15,066 nucleotides of DNA from Tannerella sp. oral taxon 808 (GCA_002890585.1 MIQB01000052.1:1-15066), one strand, 5' to 3'; counted from the stretch's first letter, positions 7,067 through 14,490 are shown. Notes: generated from the sequence alone by a model not told the origin. Numbers and translations: made by a program.

Positions 7067-7683
7067 CACGGCTTGATTCTGGATAAGGTGGTCTCCTTAA
7101 TCTCCTCGCGCCGACGACGCATGAGGTCAGCAAACTGCGCGTCGGTCAGGTTCCACACGTCGCGGAAGACGGGGACGATGAGGAACGAACCGATGCAGAG
7201 CGTGAGGACGGTCATAAACAAGTCGACGGCTGCAATGGGGCGGATGCGCCCCTCGGCGATGGCCGCTTGCAGGTCTTTATCGATCGGCGTGACGATGCCT
7301 TGCAGTGCCTCCCGCAGGCGGTTGTTGATGTGCTTGCTGACGGCGGACGATTGGCGGGCTTCGTAGAGCAGGAAGGCGGGCAGCTTCGGGTTGCGGCTGA
7401 GGAAGTCGAAATAGACGTCGATGAGCCGGTCGATGCGCTCCTCGAGGGTGCCCTGGGAGCCGCTGACGGATGAGAGGTTCTCGATCACGAGCCCGACCTT
7501 CTCGCCATAGATGCGTTCGAAGAGTTGCTCCTTGGTGCGATAGTAATAGTGCACCATGGCGGAGTTGCAGCCGGCTTCTCGGGCTATTTGCGCCGTGGTC
7601 GTCTTCATGAAGCCTTGCGCCAAGAAGAGCCTCTCGGCTGCTTCCAAGATGGTTTGTTCGATGTTTTGCTTCTCTGTCTTCAT
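7066..7683 (-). CDS. TetR/AcrR-family repressor of the exporter operon (CecR-like)
   Basis: This 205-residue regulator has an N-terminal TetR helix-turn-helix at about 10-55 (ILEAAERLFLAQGF, then TTTAQIAREAGCNSAMVHYYYRTKEQLF), very close to the family consensus. Residues 60-205 form the variable ligand and dimerisation domain. It is the first gene of the seven-gene operon and overlaps the tolC-like gene. By position it is equivalent to CecR (YbiH), which precedes ybhGFSR in E. coli. A perfect palindrome overlapping the presumed promoter lies 15 bp upstream of the ATG, so autoregulation of the whole operon is likely. The inducing ligand cannot be deduced. Confidence 0.93.
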   Translation of the reverse strand: MKTEKQNIEQTILEAAERLFLAQGFMKTTTAQIAREAGCNSAMVHYYYRTKEQLFERIYGEKVGLVIENLSSVSGSQGTLEERIDRLIDVYFDFLSRNPKLPAFLLYEARQSSAVSKHINNRLREALQGIVTPIDKDLQAAIAEGRIRPIAAVDLFMTVLTLCIGSFLIVPVFRDVWNLTDAQFADLMRRRREEIKETTLSRIKP

Positions 7684-7697
7684 AATTAACTCGGTTA

Positions 7698-7715
7698 TTT
7701 AACTGCAAAGTTAAA
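7698..7715 (-). promoter_or_regulatory. Likely TetR operator overlapping the -7 box
   Basis: TTTAACT-GCAA-AGTTAAA is a perfect dyad with 7-bp arms and a 4-nt centre, 15 bp upstream of the regulator start. Read on the minus strand, positions 7706-7713 give TAACTTTG, matching the Bacteroidetes -7 box TAnnTTTG. A -33 element is weak: TTG at 7737-7739, 23 bp away. A dyad covering the promoter core is the usual arrangement for TetR autorepression. Confidence 0.6.
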
Positions 7716-8000
7716 CGACATAGTGAAAACAGAAAGCAACACGAAAAAGAAGCGAGAAGAGGATCGAGATGAGTGAGCAGAAAAGAAAACGCCGGGCACA
7801 CGCGCGCTCGGCGCATGCACGCGGCATAATCAGATGGAGGGGGAGAGTCGGCGATGCGGCGATGCGTCGTTTTTTTGATGCGAGGGGAGGGGGCGGCTCA
7901 GGCGCTGGCCTGGAGGGGCGGACGCCATGCAGGGCGATGAACGCGCCATCGCTGCCATGCGGAACATTTAGAAGCGGCGTAAGTCAGCGGGCGGCCTCAT
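7716..8000. other. Gene-free stretch before array C
   Basis: I see no credible gene here. An open frame on the plus strand from 7769 to 8092 has Arg/Gly/Ala-rich low-complexity sequence and runs into the repeat array, so it is probably chance. An imperfect hairpin (about 7926-7959, with GCGATG at 7934-7939 pairing with CATCGC at 7947-7952) may help end transcripts coming from the acyl-CoA synthetase, but it has no T-run. Confidence 0.4.
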
Positions 8001-8268
8001 TGTGCGACACGATGAGGGGAAAAACCCGAGTAACGCCATTATGCGACATAATTAGACCGCCCAGAACTTTTCGGCTCTTTTATGCGACATAATTGGGCCA
8101 CGGGAAACTTTTTGGCCCTTTTATGTGACATAATTGGACCACGAGAAACTTTTCGGCCTTTTTATGCGACATAATTAGACCGCGAGGAACTTTTTGGCCC
8201 TTTTATGCGACATAATTGGGCCGCGAGGAACTTTTTGGTCTTTTCATGCGACATAATGGGGGCGCGGT
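8001..8268. repeat. Tandem array C, 41-bp period
   Basis: ATGYGACAT starts at 8041, 8082, 8123, 8164, 8205 and 8246, an exact 41-bp period, with a degenerate first unit near 8001. Each unit is centred on a dyad, ATTATG-CGA-CATAAT or TTATG-CGA-CATAA. GC blocks on either side (GGCCC before and GGGCC after in the best cases) extend the symmetry to about 27 bp. A linker of roughly GCGAGGAACTTTTT joins the units. The array lies just downstream of the acyl-CoA synthetase and upstream of the exporter operon. The remaining 8269-8327 shows nothing else. Confidence 0.9.
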
Positions 8269-8327
8269 ACTCTCTGCGCACTTTATCGCGAGGCGAAACG
8301 GGAGCCGGATGAGTCTGTGGGGCGTCG

Positions 8328-9989
8328 TCACCTGCCCCGATTGTCCTTCTGGCGGATCTCCACACGGCGGATCTTGCCACTGATCGTCTTTGGCAGGGCG
8401 TCGACGAACTCGATGATGCGTGGGTATTTGTAGGGCGCCGTGACGCGCTTGACATGATTTTGAATGTCGCGCACCAGCTCGTCATTGGCGCGGCTGCGGT
8501 AGTCGCTGGCCAGCACGATGGTGGCCTTCACCACCTGCCCGCGGATCTCATCCGGCACGCCCGTGATGGCACACTCCACGACGGCCGGGTGCGTCATGAG
8601 CGCACTCTCCACCTCGAAGGGGCCGATGCGATAGCCAGAGCTCTTGATCACATCGTCGGCGCGGCCCACGTACCAGTAGTATCCATCCTCGTCGCGCCAG
8701 GCGATGTCGCCGGTGTAATAGATGCCGTCGTGCCAAGCCTCACGCGTGCGCTCGGGGTCGCGATAGTAACCCTGAAAGAGCCCGACGGGGCGGCCGCGGT
8801 CGGTGCGGACGACGATCTGCCCCTGCTCGCCATCCTCAGCGCGGGAGCCATCGGGGCGCAGCAGGTCGATGTCGTACTGCGGGTTGGGCAGGCCCATCGA
8901 GCCGGGCTTGGGCGTCGTCCAGGGGAAGGTGCAGATGGTGAGCGTCGTCTCCGTCTGCCCGAAGCCCTCCATGAGGCGGATGCCGGTGAGGCGGCGGAAG
9001 GTGTCGTAAACGGCGGGGTTGAGCGCCTCGCCGGCTATGGTGCAATACTGGAGCGAGGAGAGGTCGTAGCGGGTCAGGTCTTCGCGAATGAGGAAGCGGA
9101 AGATGGTGGGCGGGGCGCAGAGGGAGGTGATGTGGTAATCGTGGATCATGCGGAGAATGTCGGCGGGGACGAACTTGTCGTGGTCGTAGACGAAGACCGT
9201 GGCGCCGGCGATCCACTGCCCATAGAGCTTGCCCCAGACGGCCTTTCCCCAGCCGGTGTCGGCGATGGTGAGGTGCAGGCTGCCCGGGTGGAGGTTATGC
9301 CAGAAGCAGCCTGTGGCGATGTGGCCCAAGGGGTAGCGGAAATCATGGATGACCATCTTCGGCTCGCCCGAGGTGCCGGAGGTGAAGTACATGAGCGAGG
9401 TGTCGTCGTTCGTGTTTACGAAGGCGGGGCGGACGAAGGGCGCTGCCTGCGCGATGCCCTGCTGGAAGTCGTCGAACCCGGGCGCCATCTCCGGCCCTAC
9501 GCTGACGAGTGTGCGGAGCGTGGGCGATTCGGGCAGGGCGTCGGTCACGTGGCGCAGTATTTCCGATTCACCGGCGCAGACGACGGCCTTGATGTCGGCG
9601 GCGTTGGCGCGGTAGACGATGTCCTTCTTCGTCAGCAGGTGGGTGGCCGGTATGGCTATGGCGCCGAGCTTGTGCAGTGCGATGATGGAGAACCAGAACT
9701 CGTAGCGGCGCTTCAGGATGAGCATCACTTTATCGCCGCGCCCGATGCCGAGGGATTGGAAATAGGAGGCCGTGCGATCCGTCTGCTCCTTGATCTGGGC
9801 GAAGGTGAAATCGATGTGTTCGCCGCGGTCGTTCGTCCAGCAGAGTGCGCGGCGTGTGGGTTCTTCCGCGGCCCAGGCATCGACGACATCGTAGCCATAG
9901 TTAAAGTTCTCGGGTACGCGGATATGGAAATTGTGTTTGAAATCTTCTTGCGACGCGAACGTGGTCTGCGTCAAAAAACGTTCTACCAT
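8328..9989 (-). CDS. AMP-forming acyl-CoA synthetase (medium-chain/acetyl type)
   Basis: This 553-residue ANL-superfamily ligase activates a carboxylic acid to the acyl-adenylate and then to the CoA thioester in the cytoplasm. All core motifs are present: the P-loop YFTSGTSGEPKM (201-212), EGFGQTET (341-348), YTGDIAW (425-431), the hinge GRADDVIKSSGYRI (442-455) and PKTISGKIRR (533-542), with K539 as the adenylation lysine. Overall it resembles the ACSM-like medium-chain acyl-CoA synthetases more than acetyl-CoA synthetase proper, and the length is normal. The upstream gene is an XRE-cupin regulator, a frequent companion of such ligases, but a 221-bp gap with a strong hairpin separates them. 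The exact acid used (acetate, branched-chain, medium-chain or aromatic) cannot be told. Confidence 0.92.
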   Translation of the reverse strand: MVERFLTQTTFASQEDFKHNFHIRVPENFNYGYDVVDAWAAEEPTRRALCWTNDRGEHIDFTFAQIKEQTDRTASYFQSLGIGRGDKVMLILKRRYEFWFSIIALHKLGAIAIPATHLLTKKDIVYRANAADIKAVVCAGESEILRHVTDALPESPTLRTLVSVGPEMAPGFDDFQQGIAQAAPFVRPAFVNTNDDTSLMYFTSGTSGEPKMVIHDFRYPLGHIATGCFWHNLHPGSLHLTIADTGWGKAVWGKLYGQWIAGATVFVYDHDKFVPADILRMIHDYHITSLCAPPTIFRFLIREDLTRYDLSSLQYCTIAGEALNPAVYDTFRRLTGIRLMEGFGQTETTLTICTFPWTTPKPGSMGLPNPQYDIDLLRPDGSRAEDGEQGQIVVRTDRGRPVGLFQGYYRDPERTREAWHDGIYYTGDIAWRDEDGYYWYVGRADDVIKSSGYRIGPFEVESALMTHPAVVECAITGVPDEIRGQVVKATIVLASDYRSRANDELVRDIQNHVKRVTAPYKYPRIIEFVDALPKTISGKIRRVEIRQKDNRGR

Positions 9990-10041
9990 CTCTCTTGTAA
10001 ATGAAAAGCTAAAAATGAAAAGCCCTCTATCCGGCCAAATT

Positions 10042-10099
10042 CCCCGCCTCCGGTGGGGGCTTGATCTTCTTTTGCTTCTTTTCTTTCATCAAGGGAAGA
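10042..10099. other. Weak hairpins upstream of the acyl-CoA synthetase
   Basis: CCCC (10042-10045) pairs with GGGG (10055-10058), and further on CTTTTCTTTC pairs with GGAAGAAAAG with one mismatch, around the loop ATCAAG (near 10077-10099). Both lie in the leader between the regulator and the ligase gene. They may be part of an attenuating leader, but the structures are modest. Confidence 0.3.
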
Positions 10100-10127
10100 A
10101 AAGATGTAATAGACGGGGATAAAACGT

Positions 10128-10163
10128 CTTGCGGCGCCCTTTTTTTTCGGAGGGCGCCGCAAG
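10128..10163. terminator. Strong GC hairpin between regulator and ligase genes
   Basis: Perfect 13-bp arms CTTGCGGCGCCCT (10128-10140) and AGGGCGCCGCAAG (10151-10163) flank a 10-nt loop. In the minus-strand transcript the stem is followed by ACGTTTTATC, a weak U-tract. It is probably a partial terminator or attenuator that sets the ratio of regulator to ligase transcripts. Confidence 0.65.
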
Positions 10164-10210
10164 GTGTGTAGGTGCGTGTGTCGCTTCTATAGATCATCCT
10201 CCCCTCCCCC

Positions 10211-10768
10211 TCAGGCGATGATGATGGCCAAGAAGCGTACGGCTTCATCGTCGAGCGCTTTCATGCCGTGGGGCAGGTCGGAGTTGAAGTAGACGCTGTC
10301 GCCCGCCTCGAGGATCAGCTCCTTGCCATTGATCAGGAGCAGCATGCGGCCGCTGACCACGTAGTTGAACTCCTGCCCGGCGTGCCGATTGAGGTAGATC
10401 GGCGTGCCTTCGGGTTTGGGGTGCACAGTCACCATGAACGGATCGGCGCGGCGGCTGAGGAAGCCGGCTGCGAGCGACTGGTATTTGTAGGCCTTCGTGC
10501 GCTCCACGGAGGCGCCGCGCCCGCATCGGGTGACGAAGTAGGCGCTCATCTTCGGTTCGTCGCCGAACATGAGCGTGATGGGCTCCACGCCGTACTTCCG
10601 CGCGATGGTGTGGAGCATATCGATGGAGATATCTTCCGTGCCGCCCTCGATGCTGAGGTATTCCTCGGGCGTGAGGTGACACGTGGCGGCCATCTCCTCG
10701 ACAGGGATCTCCAGCACGTCGCGCAGGCCGCGCAGCCGTTCGGCTATCTGTTTGATTGCTTCGCTCAT
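10211..10768 (-). CDS. XRE-family regulator with C-terminal cupin domain
   Basis: This 185-residue DNA-binding regulator has an HTH_3-type domain at about 6-66 (IAERLRGLRDVLEIPVEEMA, then the recognition region near LTPEEYLSIEGG) and a cupin_2 domain at about 110-184. Cupin motif 1 is HAGQEFNYVVSG (H129, E133, G140) and motif 2 is GDSVYFNSDLPHGMK (H167), so a metal or small carboxylate ligand site is plausible although not all canonical histidines are present. Such HTH-cupin proteins often sense a metabolite of the neighbouring enzyme, here the acyl-CoA synthetase immediately downstream. It follows the DUF5606 gene by 20 bp. The purine-rich GGAGGGGAGAG before its ATG is a better ribosome site than most here. 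Confidence 0.88.
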   Translation of the reverse strand: MSEAIKQIAERLRGLRDVLEIPVEEMAATCHLTPEEYLSIEGGTEDISIDMLHTIARKYGVEPITLMFGDEPKMSAYFVTRCGRGASVERTKAYKYQSLAAGFLSRRADPFMVTVHPKPEGTPIYLNRHAGQEFNYVVSGRMLLLINGKELILEAGDSVYFNSDLPHGMKALDDEAVRFLAIIIA

Positions 10769-10788
10769 TGCGCCACTCTCCCCTCCGG

Positions 10789-11361
10789 TTATTTCTGGCG
10801 CATGCGTTGGGTAGACTTGCCTACGGGCGTCTTGGCGGCAGCGGAGGCCGTGGTGTGCATGGCGGTGTTCTTCACCACGGGAGGCCGTGTGTTGCCTGCT
10901 TTGGGCGATGCGTTGTTGTCTTCTAACGTAGGCTCGTCGCTGTTGTCATCGTCGGCGTTGTCGGCCGGTTGCGGGTCGAAGTCGGTGAGGCCGGCGCCGA
11001 TCAGCAGGTTATACCAGCTGAGGAGCCGCTTGATGTCCGTGGGGTAGACGCGGTCGCGATCGTAGTCGGGGAGCACTTCGGCCATGTAGGCGCGCAGCTC
11101 GTCGGGCGTGGCGTGGGCCGGATCGATGGAGGCGGGTCGGGCGGCTTCTTTCTCCTTCACACCGTTGAGCACCTTGTAGAGGGGCACCTCGTCGCCGGTG
11201 GTGTAGATCGCAATGTCGCCTAACGAAGTGACCTTCTCGCGAGCATAGATGGGCAGCCGGCGGCTGTCGGCCAGTGTCTCGACGACCAACATGCTTTTAC
11301 CCTGTGATACCAATTTGTATAAGCCGGGCTTACCCGACACGGACAGAATCTTTTTCAGCAT
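10789..11361 (-). CDS. DUF5606-family protein of unknown function
   Basis: This 190-residue protein has an N-terminal part (MLKKILSVSGKPGLYKLVSQGKSMLVVETL, then RREKVTSLGD-like residues to about 75) that matches what I know as the Bacteroidetes DUF5606 domain. A helical segment at about 85-125 (ATPDELRAYMAEVLPDYDRDRVYPTDIKRLLSWYN) follows, usually annotated as a companion DUF. Residues 130-190 are low-complexity, acidic first and then Ala/Thr/Lys-rich, and are probably disordered. There is no signal peptide or membrane segment, so it is likely cytoplasmic. Its place after coaE is a common arrangement in Bacteroidales as far as I recall, but a 135-bp gap with a promoter-like box separates them. 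Function is unknown. Confidence 0.82.
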   Translation of the reverse strand: MLKKILSVSGKPGLYKLVSQGKSMLVVETLADSRRLPIYAREKVTSLGDIAIYTTGDEVPLYKVLNGVKEKEAARPASIDPAHATPDELRAYMAEVLPDYDRDRVYPTDIKRLLSWYNLLIGAGLTDFDPQPADNADDDNSDEPTLEDNNASPKAGNTRPPVVKNTAMHTTASAAAKTPVGKSTQRMRQK

Positions 11362-11394
11362 AACTCATTATCTATTTAGTGATGAATATGGCGC

Positions 11395-11402
11395 CAAAAG
11401 TA
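11395..11402 (-). promoter_or_regulatory. Putative Bacteroidetes -7 box for the DUF5606 gene
   Basis: On the minus strand this reads TACTTTTG, matching TAnnTTTG exactly, about 33 bp upstream of the start codon. A TTG lies 16 bp further upstream, closer than the usual spacing. A small perfect hairpin, GCTCC-GAA-GGAGC (11468-11480), precedes it and may end coaE transcripts. Confidence 0.5.
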
Positions 11403-11496
11403 ATTGGGGATCTATAGTCAACCGGAAATAGCCTCACGAAAATGGGGGCGTGATGGTCATCTGGTGTGCTCCGAAGGAGCCCGGCTCGGTTGCTCC

Positions 11497-12081
11497 TCAG
11501 GGCGCATACGTCTTTACGAACGCTTCCACCTGCGGGATGAGTGCTGCCCGGCCGTCGTTCGTGATTACTGCATCGCTGAGGGCGATCTTGCGTCCGTCGG
11601 GCCATTGGCGCTGCATGCGCTGGCGCGCCGCGGCCTCGGTGGCATTGTCGCGCGCCATGACGCGCTGCAAGCGGATGGCTTCGGGGGCATAGACCATGAG
11701 CCGGAGGTCGGCGCGACGATCGAAGCCGGACTCGAAGAGGATGGCGGACTCCATCGCGCAGACGGATGTGGTGAGGCGCGCCCTCCAGGCGTCGAAGTCG
11801 CGGCCCACCTCGGGGTGGATGATGGCGTTGACACGCGCCAGCAGGTTGGGGTCAGCGAAGATGAGGCTGGCCATGTGGGCGCGGCGGAGCGTGGTGCCGT
11901 CGGGGCTGTAGATGTCGGCGCCGAGCAGGTCGGTCAGGCCGCGGCGGATGGTGGGGGAGGTGAGGAGCAGGCGTTTGCTCTCGCTGTCTGCATTGTAGAC
12001 GGGTATGCCGTAAACGGTCAGCAGGGCAGCGACGATTGATTTGCCGCTACCCATGCCGCCGGTGATGCCGATGGTTATCAT
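11497..12081 (-). CDS. coaE: Dephospho-CoA kinase
   Basis: This cytoplasmic kinase phosphorylates the 3'-hydroxyl of dephospho-CoA with ATP, the last step of coenzyme A synthesis. The 194-residue length is normal. The P-loop is GGMGSGKS (8-15). The family strand GIPVYNADSESKRLL (about 25-39) provides the acidic DAD-like site (N30-A31-D32), and LLARVNAIIHPEV (about 80-92) is the conserved CoA-binding-side helix. The tail ALSDAVITNDG is the usual IxNxG region. Its ATG directly abuts the stop of the YbbR-like gene (TAG then ATG), so the two are surely co-transcribed and probably translationally coupled. Confidence 0.97.
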   Translation of the reverse strand: MITIGITGGMGSGKSIVAALLTVYGIPVYNADSESKRLLLTSPTIRRGLTDLLGADIYSPDGTTLRRAHMASLIFADPNLLARVNAIIHPEVGRDFDAWRARLTTSVCAMESAILFESGFDRRADLRLMVYAPEAIRLQRVMARDNATEAAARQRMQRQWPDGRKIALSDAVITNDGRAALIPQVEAFVKTYAP

Positions 12082-13089
12082 CTATTGCTCTTCTAAGATG
12101 AACTCGATGGCGTCCGGGTTGAGTTCGTAATCGGTGAGCCAATCGGGCTTCTTGGTCAGGCGGAGGGTAATCTTGCCCTCTGCATGGTGGGCTTCAAACT
12201 CGCGGAAGGGGATGAGGATCTCGAGGTCGCCGTCGGAGAGCTCTTTGAAGTGCGACAGGGGGACGTTGCATACGGCCTCGACGGTGTTGGGGAACATGCG
12301 CAGGGCGTAGCCTTCGGGGACGCTGTCGCAGCGGATGGGGAGCGTGAGGCGCTTCTCGGTGAACTCTTCCACGGGCACGGTGACGCGCACCGTCTGCGGT
12401 TCGAAGCGCATGCCGGGGATCTCGGCCAGGCGCGCTGTCAGTGTCTTGGTGCGGCTTATGCCGGTGAGGCGGATGGGGATGGTGCGGACGCTGCTGATGC
12501 TGTCGAGGCGGGTGCGGTCGGCGTAGACGCGCACTTTGGCGGGGGTGATCGTGATCCGATCGGAGAGCTGGAAGCCGGTTTCGGTCTCGAGCTTTAGGTC
12601 GACTTCTACGGGCACTTCGCGGCTGCCTTGCTCTACGCAGACGACGCGGATGGTGGAGGGATCGAAGTTGATCAGCTGTGTGGAGGCGGCGAGGTGCTTC
12701 ATGATGCCTGTCTCGATCATGCGCCGCGAGACGGAGAGGTCTTTGCCGTCGGCTTCGTGAGGCAGCTTGCTGACGTCGATCTCTATGGGTGAGAAGGAGC
12801 CCATCCAGAGGTAGTTGATGAGGAGTGTCCCCTTGTCGCGCACCTTGGCCACGATCTCCTGTGGGTTGTTGGCGATGATGGCCATGTTGTTGGGCACGTT
12901 GCGATACTTCACGGGGATGGTGATTTCGATCTCGTAGTCGTCTTGCAAGGCTTGCAGATACCATAGGCCGAGGGAGCAGACGACGCAGAACATGAAGGTG
13001 AGCACTTCGCGCCAGCCTTTGCGGCGGAAGAAGGCGATGACTTGGCGGATCTGCGTCTGGAATGGATTGGGGGCCCCGTGTGTTGGCAT
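12082..13089 (-). CDS. YbbR/CdaR-like membrane protein
   Basis: This 335-residue protein has a cytoplasmic N-terminus of about 28 residues, one membrane helix near 29-46 (VLTFMFCVVCSLGLWYL) and an extracytoplasmic region made of beta-rich YbbR-type repeats. These repeats have the shapes 'EIEITIPVKYRNVP', 'REVPVEVDLKLETETGFQ...ITPAKVRVYA' and 'RLTLPIRCDSVPEGY...PNTVEAVC'. In Firmicutes, YbbR (CdaR) regulates the diadenylate cyclase CdaA. No cdaA gene is visible here, so the role in this organism is open. The position between yajC and coaE is typical for Bacteroidales. It lies 26 bp after yajC. Confidence 0.88.
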   Translation of the reverse strand: MPTHGAPNPFQTQIRQVIAFFRRKGWREVLTFMFCVVCSLGLWYLQALQDDYEIEITIPVKYRNVPNNMAIIANNPQEIVAKVRDKGTLLINYLWMGSFSPIEIDVSKLPHEADGKDLSVSRRMIETGIMKHLAASTQLINFDPSTIRVVCVEQGSREVPVEVDLKLETETGFQLSDRITITPAKVRVYADRTRLDSISSVRTIPIRLTGISRTKTLTARLAEIPGMRFEPQTVRVTVPVEEFTEKRLTLPIRCDSVPEGYALRMFPNTVEAVCNVPLSHFKELSDGDLEILIPFREFEAHHAEGKITLRLTKKPDWLTDYELNPDAIEFILEEQ

Positions 13090-13115
13090 GATGAATGTTG
13101 AGGGGGGAGGGGGAT

Positions 13116-13454
13116 TTACCGCTGCTGCTGTTGCTGTACGTCGGCTGAGGAGGCGAAGACGGCGTTCTTGTCGATGCGTAGGCGTACGCCGTCGGATACT
13201 TCGATGAGCATGGTTTGCTCGCCGAGCTCTTTGATCTTGCCGTGGATGCCGCCCGAGGTGACGACTTTGTCGCCGGGCTTCATGGCTTCGCGGGCTTTGC
13301 GGATGGCTTTCTGCCGTTGCTGTTGTGGGCGCAGCATCATGAAGTAAAAGATGGCGACGAGGGCGACGAGGAAGAGGATGTTCATGTAGCCGGACTGGCC
13401 TTTTGCTGCGGGCGCTGCGCCGGACGCTTGTAGGATTACGCTGATGAGGTTCAT
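13116..13454 (-). CDS. yajC: YajC, Sec translocase accessory subunit
   Basis: This 112-residue small inner-membrane protein of the SecDF-YajC complex has a single membrane helix at about 24-41. The diagnostic MMLRPQQQRQK follows, and then the cytoplasmic domain with MKPGDKVVTSGGIHGKI (58-74) and the strand VRLRIDKNAV. The C-terminus ends in a polyglutamine run (QQQQQR), a slight oddity at the DNA level because of CAG/CTG-like triplet repeats near 13116-13134. SecDF is not next to it here. It is part of the nusB-yajC-ybbR-coaE run. Confidence 0.95.
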   Translation of the reverse strand: MNLISVILQASGAAPAAKGQSGYMNILFLVALVAIFYFMMLRPQQQRQKAIRKAREAMKPGDKVVTSGGIHGKIKELGEQTMLIEVSDGVRLRIDKNAVFASSADVQQQQQR

Positions 13455-13476
13455 AATAGGGGGTAGTTAAAGGGTT

Positions 13477-13541
13477 GATTGTAGGGGCGTACGCGCATAC
13501 GCCCAGGGGGGAATAGATTGTAGGGGCATACGCCTGTGGGG
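13477..13541. repeat. Two copies of a GTAGGGGC-TACGC intergenic element
   Basis: GATTGTAGGGGC starts at 13477 and again at 13516, 39 bp apart, in the nusB-yajC gap. The first copy contains a perfect 7-bp inverted repeat, GGGCGTA (13485-13491) with TACGCCC (13498-13504). The second has only a shortened dyad. A related sequence lies at 5741-5764. Confidence 0.6.
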
Positions 13542-13542
13542 G

Positions 13543-14484
13543 TTATTCATTGGTGGTGAAGGGCACCTTGATGAGTTTGTTTTCTCCTTTGAGTTCTTGG
13601 ACGACGGAGTCGAGGATGCCGTTGATGAAGGTGCCGCTCTTGGGGGTGCTGTAGTACTTGGCTGCGTCGATGTATTCGTTCAGGGTCACGTTGACGGGGA
13701 TGGTGGGGAAGTTCAGCAGCTCGGCCATGGCCATTTGCATGATGATGCGATCCATGTTAGCCACGCGGTCGGTCTCCCAGTTTCGGAGGTGGCGGTCGAT
13801 GTGTGCGAGGTATTCCGGGCCGTGCTCCATGGTGAGGCGGAGGAGGCGGATGGCGAAGTCGCGGTCTTCGTTGTCTTTGAACATGGGGAGGAGGGGGTGG
13901 TCGGGGCCGTTGCCCTCGGTGAATTGCTTGATGGTTTTGATGACGAAGGTTTCGATGATGTCGATGTCGTCGTTCCAGTAGATGCTGATGTCTTCGAGGG
14001 CGTCTTCGAGGGTTTCGTTGCCGCAGATGAGGTGTCGGAAGGCGTTGCGCCAGAAGGTGCGGTCGGCCTCGTAGGTGTCGCTGGAGTGGCAGTAGTCGGT
14101 GTAGATTTCGGAGGCGAGGATGAGGTCGAGGACGCTTTTGACGAAGTCTGTTTCGTTCGCCCAGGAGATGCCGTGCTCTTTGACGTAGGCCTGTAGGGTG
14201 AGGTTGGCCTCGATCTGGCGTGCGAGTCGGTTATTGACCAGGCGCATGTTGGGGTTGAGGTCTTCCTCGGTGGGGCGGTAGCGGTGGCGGCGTCGGTCGA
14301 GGCGTTGTTCTTGCAGGTGGGTGACTTCTACGATGAGGAGTAGGAAGTAGTAGTATAAGTCGTACGACCGGCGGAGGCTCAGTAGCAGTTCGTTTTCTGC
14401 CAGCTTCATGTCGTTGCTTCCGTTTTGTTGGTAGGCAAACAAGATCTGGAGCACTTTGATGCGGATTAAAACCCTGTTGATCAT
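13543..14484 (-). CDS. nusB: NusB transcription antitermination factor, long Bacteroidetes form
   Basis: NusB binds boxA RNA with NusE (S10) in rRNA antitermination. At 313 residues this protein is about twice the length of E. coli NusB. The C-terminal half (about 150-300) carries the recognisable NusB fold, with ANMDRIIMQMAMAELLNFPTIPVNVTLNEYIDAAKYYSTPKSGTFINGILDSV-type residues (key blocks RIIMQMAMAELL, NEYIDAAKYY and GTFINGILD). The N-terminal region begins with MINRVLIRIKVLQILFAYQ, which itself resembles the first NusB helix, and adds about 140 helical residues of unknown use. This long form is common in Bacteroidetes. It is the first gene of the housekeeping run and has a good promoter-like sequence upstream. 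Confidence 0.94.
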   Translation of the reverse strand: MINRVLIRIKVLQILFAYQQNGSNDMKLAENELLLSLRRSYDLYYYFLLLIVEVTHLQEQRLDRRRHRYRPTEEDLNPNMRLVNNRLARQIEANLTLQAYVKEHGISWANETDFVKSVLDLILASEIYTDYCHSSDTYEADRTFWRNAFRHLICGNETLEDALEDISIYWNDDIDIIETFVIKTIKQFTEGNGPDHPLLPMFKDNEDRDFAIRLLRLTMEHGPEYLAHIDRHLRNWETDRVANMDRIIMQMAMAELLNFPTIPVNVTLNEYIDAAKYYSTPKSGTFINGILDSVVQELKGENKLIKVPFTTNE

Positions 14485-14490
14485 TCTGAT

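Noticed and set aside
7769..8092. A 107-residue plus-strand open frame
   Set aside because: Composition is Arg/Gly/Ala-rich without any domain, and it runs into the tandem array. Such frames arise by chance in GC-rich DNA.
8001..8268. CRISPR array
   Set aside because: Units follow each other directly with no unique spacers, and no cas genes are present. The same holds for the other three arrays.
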